Shown: positions 1-11,202 of the stretch, piece by piece | Numbering within the stretch: the stretch's first letter is position 1 | Layout: each line of letters begins with the position of its first letter | From: Alectoria sarmentosa | Taxonomy: Eukaryota > Ascomycota > Lecanoromycetes > Lecanorales > Parmeliaceae | Length of the DNA: 64,000 nucleotides | Direction of reading: 5' to 3' | NCBI GenBank assembly: GCA_009733775.1 | Contig: WOGZ01000012.1 | Location: 62,001 to 126,000 of the forward strand | Notes under the pieces: model-generated | Database searches by the model: none | The model's input: only the letters and a program-made list of their open reading frames with translations | What the model was told of the DNA's origin: nothing | Position numbers and translations under genes: made by a program

Positions 1-1016
1 ATCACTGCGCGATGAGCAAGGTGTCTCAATGAGTGGCGAAGAAAGAAGTGATATTCTGCTCGCAGTGGGGGGATGCAACGAGCACCTCAGAAAAGAGAGA
101 TTTTTGAAGGGGATGATGTGCGACTCTGTCTGCGGCGATTTCAAGGTGAGGAGAGGGAGATGATAGAGCGAACGCAACATCTACTTGAAACCCACGGTCC
201 AGATTTCTTGCCCGCGTAGAGAATAGATGGAGTATCGCAGAAAGGAAGACCGTGCTGGGCTTCTCCGGCGACCTTTCAGCAGGCCCACCGTCCACGGAGC
301 TAGCAGTCTTGGCAGCGGCAGCGTGTCATCTAGCGCCGGGACTGAGTCTAAACTTAGACTTATCCTCACTATGTGACTATGAAAGCGTCAACAAATCAAA
401 CACGACACTGAAGTACTTTCGACAAAGCCTCATTCTTTCCATTCTGATGGGCGCGTACGTACCTGGACAGATGCGAGGTCGGCCTGGATGTCCAATCATG
501 GCCAAACTCGCTAAACTTCTCACTTTGCAGTTGAGGGGTCTGGTTGCAATTCCCAAGGGTCACCTGCTTATTCGAAACGTCAAAGTTCGGATGCAAGGTT
601 GGATGCAAGATGATTCTATGCCTCACATGTGTTTTACAATGCATGAAAGTTCTAAATATGGTATACTATGCATCTTGCGAATCATGGGTGGGCTCAAGTA
701 TGGGTCTTTTCCGCGGCAACACGCAATGTATGAAGCCGAGCTGCCTAGACAAGCTTAGCATCATTTCATGATGCCTCCCCCGTGATGGATATTCTTAGGC
801 AAATTTCGCAGCCGTCAGTTAATCTTCACCTTGTAGGTGCCTATTCGCAGCTTTTAGCTTTGAACCTATCCGCAGCTGCGGCCTTGATGATCTCGGGTCT
901 GGTACGTCACTCATAGCTCTTGAAACGATTTGTATTCAGTACTTCTGCGACTTTTATTCTCTTGCCTCAACGGATGATCTAACACGTGATGACCACTTTG
1001 TGCACTCCTATCTGTC
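1..1016. other. No gene recognised upstream of first kinase
   Basis: No recognisable coding sequence. The longest open frames here (for example 252-758 on the plus strand) begin with non-ATG codons or read as low-information sequence, and I recognise no family in them. A stretch around 310-345 (gcggcagcg, tagcgc) loosely resembles 5590-5610 upstream of the second kinase, which could be a trace of the same duplication, but the match is short. The 3' part is presumably the promoter of the kinase gene that starts at 1072. Confidence 0.4.
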
Positions 1017-1056
1017 GCTATATAAATATCTTCCCTGCTATATAAATATCTTCCCT
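1017..1056 (+). promoter_or_regulatory. Duplicated TATA-box promoter element
   Basis: Two perfect head-to-tail copies of the 20-mer GCTATATAAATATCTTCCCT end 16 bases before the kinase start codon at 1072. Each copy contains a TATAAATA box followed by a pyrimidine stretch that could serve as a transcription start region. With the TATA boxes this close to the ATG the leader must be very short, or one copy may lie within the 5' UTR. The second kinase gene has no such element. Confidence 0.6.
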
Positions 1057-1071
1057 CATAGCAATATCGCA

Positions 1072-3422
1072 ATGGGCGAAGTCAAGCCTAGGAGCGATGC
1101 TGGCCAGCCGGATAACCCTTCAGATACCTTTGTGGCTCTCTACCTCACCGAGGAGACCGGCCGACCGTGCAAAACAAAGGACTACGAGATAACCCCGTTC
1201 GAAACTACAGACTCTGCAGGAACGCGAGTTGAAAGGCAGGCGTTACGGATTACCTTCGAAAAGAATACTTCCATCAAGCAGCAATGTCACCTTCTCACGT
1301 TTGGATCCGACGATCAACCGTGTAACATCATTCTTAAGGCAACTGAGGCCAGTCCAGTCCACTGCAAAGTCTACGCCCAACTGAACTCCGGCCCAAACGT
1401 TTGGGTGATAGAGGACACATCCGCCAATGGCACCGAATACATCGACGAAGAATCACGGCTCACCGGCATATCCAAAACGGTCGTCGGTCGCAGAGTCGCA
1501 GCGTATGGACTGTGTCGCATCCGAATTGGACGCAATCTTTTCACCTTTTGGTCGCCCTCAGATGAACAGGAGAAGTCCCGGCGTGAGCGTTGGTTCCAGC
1601 ATCTTGACCCCATTCTTGTCACCGAGGATCTGCTACAAGAACAACTACGAGGCGTTATAGCAGGTTACCGCCCTATAGATCTCATCGGCCACGGGGGAAT
1701 GGGCCAGGTATTCAGGTACATGGAACTGACGACGGGTCTAATGATCGCTGTCAAAGAAGAAGAGGTAAAGAATGACGAGGCTGATGAACGTGTCCGGAAA
1801 GAGATTGCGTATATGCAAAATCTAAGACATGTAAGTCGACTGGTGTATCTCAACATCCATCTATTGATTTCAAACAGTCGAACTTAGTTGAGTACATCAT
1901 GAGTACTTCAATAACAAAAGCGGGAGTCAAATCGTGGTTCACAGCTATGCCGCTGTACCAAGGAAGGTTGTGCGATATATTGCCCCTCGAGATTCCTGCC
2001 ATTGAAGAAGTCATGCTTCAACTCTTCGATAGCGTCAACTACATGCACGGACAACGCGTCCTGCACAAGGATATCAAGCCCGAGAACATCCTTGTTAAAG
2101 GGAAATCGCGGCCAGATGTAGTTCTTGCTGATTACGGAATATGCGCATCTCTCAACAACCGGACTGAGTTAATGAAACCCTCTGGGACACGTGGATTCGC
2201 TGCCCCCGAGATCGCGCGGATGATTGTGCAAACACCAGCCGTGGATATATTCGCACTAGGGGCTACCTTATTTATCATATTGGAGCCAGAGAGATGCAAC
2301 GGGCAGTCTGCTACAGTTGCCACTTTGGAGAACGTTGCGCGGCGCCCACCAAAAACATACAGCGGTCTCGTGCAGAGTATGATGGCTCATGACCCCAAAG
2401 AGCGCCCATCACTGAAAGAATGCATCGCCATTGTGAAAGCCAGAAAACGTGGTTGGAAGAAACAGACTCCTTTGGCACTGCTACCATCAACCGTACCCTC
2501 CGCTTTTGACCGACTTTGCAGCCAAAGAATCCCAAAAGCCACGGCCCAGGAGCCGCCCATACTTGACCTGGCTAAATTCAGAGCTCGCACGCCCAGGCTT
2601 GCGCCAATCGCGAGGAATAGACAGCAGCAGATACCAACAAGGCTGAACTTCAAAGGATGGGAACAGGCCGAAAGAATTCAAGGACCAAAGGCATTGAACC
2701 GACCAACACCGCCAACTCGCAATCCTCAACCACCTGCTCCGATGCAGCAAGTCGATTTCTCCGTTCCCCCACCTCCCCTCGCCACCAATCTCTTCGCGCA
2801 CGCAGATCGAGATTCAGCATCAAACATGCCCCCCCCAGCCCGCCGGCCAGCAGCTCCAGCAAGGCACGAACCACCTCGCACCCCCATCCGCAGACCCGAC
2901 AACGAGATCAAACGCAGGATCCGCCGTGGAGGCGAACGGCGCCAAATGATCGAACGCTGGCACCGCATCCGCGTCGAGAAGGACAAAGTCTGCCACGGCG
3001 CCGAGGAACTCGCCTCGGGAACCCCACTGAGCATAGCCCGCGGCCTCCGCGACATGACGAAGGCCGGTCTCGACTTCACGGGCCAATACCTCGGACTGAT
3101 CTTCGCCGACATGCCCGCCGCTCACCGCATACTTCCCCGGGCCAGCAAGTGGGGCTTGAACACCAACAGGCGGTTGATCTACGGCCTGAAGTCGCAGGGC
3201 TTGTGGCCCATGACGCCGGCAGAGTACGAGGCCGAGCGGCTGCAGTCGGAGTTGAATTTTCCGAATACGACGGAGGGCCGCCGCGTTCAGGCCAGGTTGG
3301 ATGCAGAGGCCGAACACAGGCGGTGGGAGAGGCTTAGGGAACCGGTGGCGGGACGGGAATCTGAGAGGCTGCAGCAACCGAGAGTGGGGCGACTGCTCGA
3401 GCCAGCGCCTCGTCGTAGGTAG
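1072..3422 (+). CDS. FHA-domain serine/threonine protein kinase (copy 1)
   Basis: Two exons, 1072-1830 and 1878-3422, with a 47-nt intron (gtaagt..cag), give 767 residues. The ATG at 1072 is chosen because the upstream open frame begins with GTG. An FHA phosphothreonine-binding domain occupies about residues 77-160 (FGSD, SPVHC, SANGT). A protein kinase domain follows at about 200-450: glycine loop GHGGMG 206-211, Lys228, catalytic loop HKD 316-318 in place of HRD, DYG at 338 in place of DFG, and AAPE near 364. A proline/arginine-rich linker and a conserved C-terminal region (about 640-720) complete it. The FHA-then-kinase order recalls Rad53/Cds1 checkpoint kinases, but the linker and tail are unlike them, so orthology is not claimed. 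It is a close paralog of the kinase at 6554-9039, with exon 1 of identical length (253 codons). The Lys in HKD may alter activity but the catalytic Asp is kept. Substrates are unknown. Confidence 0.85.
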
Positions 3423-3790
3423 TTGAGTGGGTCAATGTGGGGAGTACATGGGGAGGGGGAGTATGAGGAAGGTGGGCGTTTTTCGTCGGAGGTATGGTTT
3501 GTTCAACTATTCACGAGTGATGTTTGTCTTTCTTTTAAATTGCATGCATAGCGTTTGGGCGAATATGGAGGGCAAGGCCAAGGGTATGGATGGATATAAG
3601 AATCAACAAACGACGACGACCATCCCTTCTATTTCATGTATGGCGTTGGAGAAGGTGGGGCAGGGTGAAATTTGACTTTCATTATCAAGACACTCCTTTC
3701 GTCTCATTGCAAGTGAATAGCACATTCATTTCGAGTAGGATAGCTTAGATAGAATCAACGAGTATCATTCACTACTACCTGAGCATGCTG
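3423..3790. other. Duplicated 3' flank of kinase 1
   Basis: No gene. Bases about 3544-3600 match 9097-9150 behind the second kinase (shared core catag-gtttgggcga-atgga), so the duplicated segment extends past the stop codon into the 3' UTR and beyond. The rest is unremarkable. Confidence 0.55.
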
Positions 3791-3850
3791 ATCTTTCTCC
3801 AACCTCACCGCTGGTCTCCTCCCCACAAAGTCTAGATCCACCTCGTCGTA
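3791..3850 (-). pseudogene. Fossil C-terminal tail of phenylalanyl-tRNA synthetase alpha
   Basis: Read on the minus strand, this stretch encodes VDLDFVGRRPAVRLEKD, which matches the last 17 residues of the intact synthetase at 9362 (VDLNFVESNPAVRLEKD) at 13 positions. The stop codon that follows LEKD in the intact gene is CAG here, and similarity ends abruptly on the 5' side. It sits in the same position and orientation relative to kinase 1 as the real gene does to kinase 2. It is therefore a truncated by-product of the segmental duplication, not a gene. Confidence 0.8.
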
Positions 3851-3994
3851 CTCAGGTTGGTGATAGCTAGGCTAAGAGCGCTGAGCTAAATGTCGTAAAT
3901 TTGCAAGATTCTATGCCTGGCATGATGGAGGTGGTAGCGACAGGAACAGATCTAGTAGATCTACTGTTCATTATGTAGCTCGACACCAGGCCGA

Positions 3995-5152
3995 CTATGG
4001 TAATTGTAAGAGTTCCGCCGGCCCTCCTCTCCTGGTACGCATTTTATGAGTAGACGGTACTGAGGGGGGCCTTTTGGTTTGCTGGGATTTCGTGATCCTT
4101 GATCCTTTGACCGTAGAAGTCTTTCTTGGCTTCAACGGTTTCTCGGTCGATTTTCCTTTGCCGGGTGGACGACCTCGAGGACGTTTGAGCGAATTTGACA
4201 ACGCATCTTCGCTGTTTGCGGCTGGCTGTACTTTGGTAGCCGGACGGCCTCGAGGGCGCTTGGGGAGTGAGGAGAGGCCATCCTTCTCCGAGGCTAGGTT
4301 TGCTTTGGCGGCTGGACGACCTCGAGGCCGCTTACTGTGTGGTACGATGTCTTTTTTCGAGGCCAGATTTGCTTTAGCGGCCGGACGACCTCGCGAACGT
4401 GAGAAGGTTGCTAAGCCATTATCGACCAAAGAATTTCGAGTATCCTTATCAGCTTTCGGTGACGGTGTAGTCGACTTGCTTACTCTGTGGGTAGGATTGA
4501 TCTCTGGAGCTTTTTGGCGCCGATTCCAACTTGTAGCAGCATCGGTAGGCAGTGGTACTATTGCTGTAGGTGGCTCTGGGGGAATTAGGTCAGGATTTAG
4601 GCCTTTCCCGGCCCAGATCACTGGCTTGTTCTCATAGAATATTGAGACTGGCGGCGGTACAAGAGGATTTGCCCAGGTCAACGCAATTCTGTCGTCATAT
4701 CTTCCAACCTCTGGGTCAACCTGTTCCCAAAAGTCATACATTCTAATGCCAGCTGGCTTGATCCCCCAAAATCTGCGTCGTTCGTTGTCAAGTGTGTAGA
4801 CTCTTATTTCTTCGTCCACCATATCTCCCCGAAGGTGCTTCCAGCCTTCCTCCATGGAACGAGGGATAGCCCGAATAAAATGGAAATCAATCCTTTTGCG
4901 CTCCCTCTCAGCTACCTCGGCTTCTTGGGCTTTTTGGCGATTTTCGGGCGTGTCCATTTCGGCTTCCTTGCGGGCTCTTTCGGCGTCCCTCTCTGCGTGT
5001 ATTGCGTCCACTAGTCTTTGCACCTCTGGATCTCGTGCTACCAGGTTCGAAGAACTTCCAATTTGGGCTCTGCTAAGAGAGCCAGCAGCGAAACCATAAT
5101 GGGGCCTGCTAGGCTGGATACCAGCGAAATCCGTAAAGATGTCTCTACTCAT
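3995..5152 (-). CDS. AT-hook protein with four GRP hooks
   Basis: A single open frame of 385 residues from the ATG at 5152; the frame runs 58 codons further upstream but begins with TTG. Four AT-hook motifs lie in the C-terminal half (SRGRPAAK, PRGRPAAK, PRGRPATK, PRGRPPGK), spaced about 20-25 residues apart and surrounded by lysine. Such hooks bind the minor groove of AT-rich DNA, so a chromatin or nuclear role is likely. The N-terminal half has a charged, probably helical stretch (about residues 40-90) and a conserved-looking segment with FWGIKPAGIRMYDFWEQVDP and ALTWANPLVPPPVSIFYENK that I do not recognise. It lies between the two kinase copies on the opposite strand. The repetitive hooks are also visible as repeated DNA at 4145-4400. 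Confidence 0.75.
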   Translation of the reverse strand: MSRDIFTDFAGIQPSRPHYGFAAGSLSRAQIGSSSNLVARDPEVQRLVDAIHAERDAERARKEAEMDTPENRQKAQEAEVAERERKRIDFHFIRAIPRSMEEGWKHLRGDMVDEEIRVYTLDNERRRFWGIKPAGIRMYDFWEQVDPEVGRYDDRIALTWANPLVPPPVSIFYENKPVIWAGKGLNPDLIPPEPPTAIVPLPTDAATSWNRRQKAPEINPTHRVSKSTTPSPKADKDTRNSLVDNGLATFSRSRGRPAAKANLASKKDIVPHSKRPRGRPAAKANLASEKDGLSSLPKRPRGRPATKVQPAANSEDALSNSLKRPRGRPPGKGKSTEKPLKPRKTSTVKGSRITKSQQTKRPPSVPSTHKMRTRRGGPAELLQLP

Positions 5153-6553
5153 ATCTTTCGCTTTCAATTTGAATAATCCAACCTGAACCACAGACTTTGC
5201 CGACCGAATGTTATGCAATGAAGAGTATGGCCGCTGGTTTCGGATCTGAGTTGGGTGTGACGTGCTGGTGAGGGGACAATACGCAACGTCCGATAATTGC
5301 TGGTCCTTGCTTGTGGACCAACTCAATGACGACGACGTCTTGATGGTAGTTTACGAATGGGATTGCAGGGATCAACTACTTTTTGGTGGCGAGATTTTGC
5401 TGTATGTCTCCGCAAATTATTGCAATGCAATTAGGGCCAAGGTTTAGGGTCTTTCTGATACAGACGCAGCTGTCAGGACGATTCGCTGCTATGTATAGAA
5501 TCTGCTTTGTTCCAGCAATTGTTTCGTTTCGTCCAAAGGCTACTTAGACGACCCCTCGACCAGGCTTCATGGTCGATCGAGCTGCCAAGCGGCAGCGTTT
5601 CACTTAGCGCTCGCACTAATCCAAATCAAGTCTAAGATGAGGTCGACCAACCATTTTGCCGCCTGCGTCCTCTTCCTGCTTCTTTCTGTTTCTCATTCGC
5701 GACTGAGATTCGTTAATCCTTCCGTGTGCTAATTTGAAGCTCTTTTATTTGCAGTTGGCACGTAGATGTCTGCGGGACATCCTACGATTGGCTATTCTTG
5801 CTCTTACGGGCCCGCTCGATAACTTCCAGCAACCCTAACCACAAGATGGCACCGCCATCTGAGCACCCATGGTATCCAAAAGTCGATCGATGAAGACTGA
5901 AAGACCCTGACACTGTATAGCGAAATTGATAGACTCCTATTGTTGGATGTGATCGACGACCAACCAAGTGCCCGCACGGAGCGCTACTCCCTGACCCTTT
6001 CACATTGCGCAATTTACGCGGCTTTTAACTGTGCATGACAAAGGTAGGAAGGTCGGTTTTCTTCCTGGATCAGATGCTGCAGATGATGGCCCAGCACGAA
6101 TCCAAAGATGTACGAGAGTACTGAGCATTATTTGCCTTTTCTTTGCTTCTCCATGAGCGTGACCAACTCGGGACGTCTGTTGTGGCTCGAGATCTGTGGG
6201 GTAGAATTCTCTATAGCCGCAGCATCAAGAATAGCCCTGTTTTGCATTGCTTCGTCTTTTCGAAACATTTCGAAATGGGTGCTCCTCAGCCTCTCGTCTC
6301 TTCACCCGGATGATACCCAATATGGGATAGCGGCGCTTTACGCCATAACTTCCACCTACATGACTGCCTTCTACCACAGCAACATTCTTACCTTCCTTAA
6401 ACTTCTGCCATCCTTGCATTGATCCTTCACCCAACACGGCAACAAACTGATATCTCTTTCTTTCCATTGTTCCAGCTTGGAGACTCGTGGGTCTCCAACC
6501 ATCCGCCTGCGGGTCTCCGGGCAGTTGACCCTTCGACATTACACGCAGCACCC
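5153..6553. other. Intergenic between AT-hook gene and kinase 2
   Basis: I see no gene. Short open frames on both strands lack family features and mostly begin with non-ATG codons. It holds the 5' flank of the AT-hook gene and the promoter of kinase 2. A CT-rich tract at about 6452-6478 is typical of fungal promoters. Confidence 0.45.
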
Positions 6554-9039
6554 ATGCCTTACAAGAAATACGGCAGCGCCCTACCGGTGCCAGATAAGGT
6601 ATCCGAGCCAATTGTGGCGTTCTACCTTACTCAAGAGACAGATCTACCCGCCACATTTCAAGGCGAATATCAGGTAGTGACAATCAAGGTCCCCTCTTCG
6701 TCAGGAAACCCAGTGGAAAAGCCCGCATTGAGGGTCACCTTCTCTTACGATCAATCCATCGAAGAAATGGTAGGCCTGGTTGGGTTTGGCTCCGATCCTC
6801 GATGCCACGTCCTACTCCCTGCAGATGTTGTCAGCTCCGTGCACTGCAGGATCTATGCTCAACTCAACTCTGGTCCGGATGTTTGGCTAGTAGACGATAG
6901 TTCAACACAAGGCACACGGATCGAAGATGACGAGACATCATGCAACAAGATAATCAAGATTGTCTATGGTCGTCGCCAAGCAGCACAAGGATTAATTACC
7001 ATCGGAACAGGGCCCTATTTGTTTCAAATCCGAGCACCAATCAGCAACACAGAAGTCCGACGACGTGAAGACTGGTTTCGTCTCAACAAACCCATTCCAA
7101 TCACAAGCTTAATGCTAAATCGACAGCTAGGTGGCCTTGAGCACGAATGGCTTCGAATGAATCGCATTGGAGGGGGAGGCAACGGGGACGTGTACAGGTA
7201 CATGGAAAAGAACACAGCGCTATTCGTTGCTATCAAGGAAGAACAGACCACGACCAAAGAGCATAAAGCGAGAGTGAAGAAGGAGATAAACTTTATGAAA
7301 AGTTTGCGTCATGTAAGTTGCTGCCACGGGCTATGACAACTGCTAATTCTGTCAAGCCTTTGCTCGTTGATATCATATTCGATGACTCTGATAACAAGCC
7401 GCTCCCCACGATCTTTACTGCTATGCCTCTTTACCTTGGCCATTTGAGATCTATACTGCCACTACCAAACATACCCACGACGGAGCGAGTAATGTGCCAG
7501 ATCGCCGAGGGTCTACACTTCATGCATTCGAATCTGATATTGCATAGAGATCTGAAACCAGCAAATATCTTGGTCGCTTCTCCAGAAAACATCAAAATCG
7601 CTGACTATGGTTGGGCGACATCTCTGAAAGACACTGATTCACTGTATGGCGTGTATGGCACAGTGTCATATTGTGCACCCGAGGCCTTCAAGCGGAATGA
7701 AATCCACACGGCAGCGATAGATGTGTACTCCCTCGGGGCAATATTCTACTCAATGCTCGACCTAGACAAAGTTGAGCACGGTTGGGAAGAGAGAGACTTC
7801 CATGGAGAGAAAGAAGTATTCAATACCACATTCGAAAATGCCTTCAAAAAACCTCCACACCGATTTGCGGGTCTCATTCAGAGTATGATGGCTCCAAGTC
7901 CAGAAGATAGAGTGTCCCTGGATGTTTGCATCGAGATTGTGAAAGGGCAACACTACGATTGGACCAAAAAGACAAAGTTGGGACAGGTCCCAACTGCAGC
8001 ACCCATCCCCGCCGTTCAATATGACATTCAGAGATCAGCAGACCCCGCAAAGCGACAGCAAACTCCCCTCGACCGCGCCAGAGCATTGGCTATCAAGAGA
8101 AAGCTGACACCAATTGCACAGGGCTGGCAGCCCAAGATTCGTCAAAATCCGCACCAAGCCCCAGCGAATATTGATTACAAATATCAGCAAGATGCCGTAC
8201 TACCACTAAAGACACAGGCACCGTTCCCACAAGCAGTTGCTGTGCAAGCGCCAAAGCCAAGCGAGCCATCTCCCGTTGAAGGGGTCAACTTCCAGGACGG
8301 TTTGCCTTCTTATGAAGAAGCTACGAGTAAAAATCCCTTTGCGAAGCTGGCAGATAGCTGCGAAATCGCCAAGAAACGCCGTCGGTCAAAGCTCACTCCA
8401 CCCCAAAACAAAGCGGATCCGGCTGCAGAACAACGTGCGAAACCTGTACCCGGCCATCCTAAGAAGTCAAGAAAGAAGCACACGTCCTTCAACGGTGTCC
8501 CACCTGTGGTTCCTATGAGATCCGCCGTTCAGCCCCGTGTCGGCACTACACACAGCCGGAGATCGGCTTCCCACTCTACCTCAACGACCAAAACTCGCAG
8601 TCAGCATGCCCGCAACTTGCGCCAAGCCATACGCCGCCCTCGTGAGCACGTCCAAACCCTAGATATCCGCCGAACAGGAACGGGCAGGATCCGAAAGACG
8701 ACGCTGACCGGAATCAAAGCCGGCGCCGTCGAGATGGGGAAGGGACTCTACCACTTTGGCCGGGGATTAGGAGCCGCGACTTGCAACATCGGCTGCCTTA
8801 CTGCCGAGGGTATCATGATGTTGTACGATCTAGCCGCCAGGAAGAACCTCGCTCCAAACGCTGGATTGCTACTGAATGATGATGAAAGGCAACTCGTGGT
8901 CAATATGAGAGCACAGTCTCTCAGGCGAGGAGCTGAAAGACAGCGCCCTACGAATGTGAACACCGACGAAAAGATGGAGGATGTTCAACGCATGGTTTTG
9001 AGGGGGGGGGCGTTTTGCCGAGGATCAAGGAGGGAATAG
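6554..9039 (+). CDS. FHA-domain serine/threonine protein kinase (copy 2)
   Basis: Exons 6554-7312 and 7357-9039, joined across a 44-nt intron (gtaagt..aag), give 813 residues. The ATG at 6554 yields exactly 253 codons in exon 1, as in the paralog at 1072, and the intron interrupts the same LRH|..L position. FHA domain about 78-160 (GFGSD, SSVHCR); the Asn-Gly of the FHA fold is Gln-Gly here. Kinase domain about 200-455 has GGGGNG, Lys228, a canonical HRD at 316-318, DYG at 336 and CAPE near 362. The linker is basic and proline-rich. The C-terminal region (KAGAVEMGKGLYHFGRGLG and following) parallels the copy 1 tail. The run of nine G at 9002-9010 lies just before the stop. Of the two copies this one has the more conventional catalytic loop. 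Cellular role unknown. Confidence 0.87.
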
Positions 9040-9361
9040 AGCCAAGGAGGAGGTAGTAGGAGTAAAGGGTGGCCATTGTTCTTGTTGTTCGGCAGGCATA
9101 GTGTTTGGGCGAAGATGGAAGGGAATATGGTAAGGCTATAGATGGATGGGAACTAGGACCAGCGAACACAGTTGCTTGTTTTCTGATTTTCATGCATGCA
9201 TAGCGTGGGACGGCGGTATTGCTTTCATCTCATTTACAGAATCTGGGTGAAGAAGGATTGGGATAGACCGAGGGTATGGAAATCAAAACACTCATTTAGC
9301 ACCACCACGATTAGATAGACCACATAGGTAGCTTCAACTAATGCATTGCCTTTACGATACG
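9040..9361. other. Short convergent intergenic region
   Basis: Separates the stop codons of kinase 2 and the synthetase. Bases about 9097-9150 are the counterpart of the duplicated flank at 3544-3600. No gene. Confidence 0.5.
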
Positions 9362-11202
9362 CTAATCCTTCTCTAGCCGCACCGCCGGATTACTCTCCAC
9401 AAAGTTCAAGTCCACCTTATGCCCCAGCAGCTCCCGGATATTCTTCACGCCGTACTTGATCATCGTTGGTCTCTCCAGACTCAGACCCCAACCATAGATC
9501 CTCATATCCGGCGGCAGGCCCATGGGCTCTAACATCTCCGGCCTAAACATGCCGCTGTTGCCAATCTCCACCCACTTATCCAGCCCCTCATGAAAGCCAA
9601 AGATCTCCATGCTAGGTTCCGTGTAGGGGTTGTATGCAGGCTTGAAACGCAAGCGGTGGATGCCCATTTTGGCGAAGAAGACTTCCATGAAGCCGATGAG
9701 TCCCCCCAAGGTCAAGCCGTAGTCGGCTATGACGCCTTCGACTTGGTGGAATTCTGCAAGATGTGTAGCGTCGACGCTTTCGTTGCGGAAGACGCGGTCG
9801 ATGGAGAAGTAACGCGCTGGACGCGGGTTTGCGGCGAGTTTGTGGAGCATATAGGTTGAGATAGCCGTGGTATGGGTACGGAGGACGAGCTTGAGGGATT
9901 CATCGTCGTTGTAAGGGTAGCGGTAGCCTATGGAACCGTATTTGCCGGTTTCGTGGACCTCTTTCACGTTCTTGAAATATTGCTCGTAGTCTTGCTTAGG
10001 CTTCTTTGGTAAAGGTTCGGACGCTGATCCGTTAGGTAGATGTTGGGTTTCTTGAAGGTCATCGCGGGGCCTGTCGGCATAAGGTGGGTCGGAGATGAAG
10101 AAGGTATCTTGTTGGTCCCGGGCGGGATGTTGTTGGGGGACGAAGAGAGCGTCGAAGTTCCAGAAGCCAGTCTCGACATATCTGGGAGATTCAGTAAAGA
10201 GTATGCATTGAAGTCGGGCCGTAGCTCACCGGTTTGTTGGCATCTCCTCGAAGCCCATTTCAAAGAAGATCTGTCGAAACTCATGTCGTACTTTATTTAC
10301 TGCAGAGCGAGAATTAGCGAGACTCGCGTTTCGCTCCCCGTACATGAGCAGCAGGAGTCCGTACAAGGGTGTAGTGCTCCACTTCTGGTTGGGGCACCCA
10401 TAGACTTGAAGTTGTATGGCTTAAAACTGACTGTGTTCCAGGTCCCACTGCATGCTATCAGCTTTTCTGTTACGCTTTGGCTCAGCTGGAACCCTCCTAC
10501 CTGGCCAGCATATCCGCCGTTAAATCTGTCTCCTCTTTGACAAACTGCCTTGCAAATTTCGGGCCTTTGCTGAACTTATAGCTTATGACTTTTTGCATAG
10601 AAACCAACTTCCGCTTCTTCAGGTCGTTGAGAATCTTGGGATCGGGGTGTGTGTGAGTACTTTGTATTGTTTGAAGCTGTTCTCGAGATGTGTCTGTTAT
10701 GGACTCCCTCTTTAAGAATGTGAGCTGTGTCTCTTGAGACGGAAGTCTTTGCCCTCACGTTAGCCCTCAGAATGTCGTTGTCCTTCTTAATCCAGCCCTC
10801 TTTGAAAGCTTTACCCCGGCCGATCTTTGCGCTTTCCTGGCCAACAGCTTTCTAACATACTGATCAGCACACCATGAAGTATCACACGCCAAGTCGACCT
10901 GGCATACAGTTGAGCCAACGTACTGGCAGATCAGAGATCTTCATCCCGTCCACAGCCTGTAGCACCGCCTCAAACACTTTGGCCTCATGACTCCCATTGG
11001 CGGCGATGCCCTCAGCTTCGGGGGTTAGGATGGCTTCATCTTTGTCGATGGTCTCGTAGACCACCATCTCACGAGACTTCAGCCTGTCTAGCGCACTTTT
11101 GATTTCCGTCGAGGGTGAAGAAGGGAAGGCATCGGTGCTGAGGATTGGCTCGTCGGTCCGGGACAGGACGTCCAGCAACTCGGCGGTAAGGTCGGTGACC
11201 AT
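9362..11202 (-). CDS. FRS2: Phenylalanyl-tRNA synthetase alpha subunit, cytosolic
   Basis: Charges tRNA-Phe in the cytosol as the catalytic alpha subunit of the alpha2-beta2 enzyme. Exons, in transcript order, are 10924-11202, 10759-10851, 10501-10709, 10365-10447, 10230-10299 and 9362-10181. The five introns of 48-72 nt all have GT..AG ends, and the frame closes to 517 residues, the usual length. The N-terminal part has the winged-helix tRNA-binding region (GSHEAKVFEAV, KAFKEGWIKKD). The class II core shows GALHPLNKVRHEFR, a motif 2 segment with VPQQHPARDQQDTFF, then GSIGYRYPY and YFSIDRVFRNESVDATHLAEFHQVEG, and the Gly-rich motif 3 GWGLSLERPTMIKYG. The protein ends VRLEKD. It is convergent with kinase 2 and divergent from the mannosidase gene 333 bp away. 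No defects were seen. Confidence 0.95.

Noticed and set aside
252..758. 168-codon open frame upstream of kinase 1
   Set aside because: Starts with GTG, no recognisable motif, overlaps similar-length frames on the other strand.
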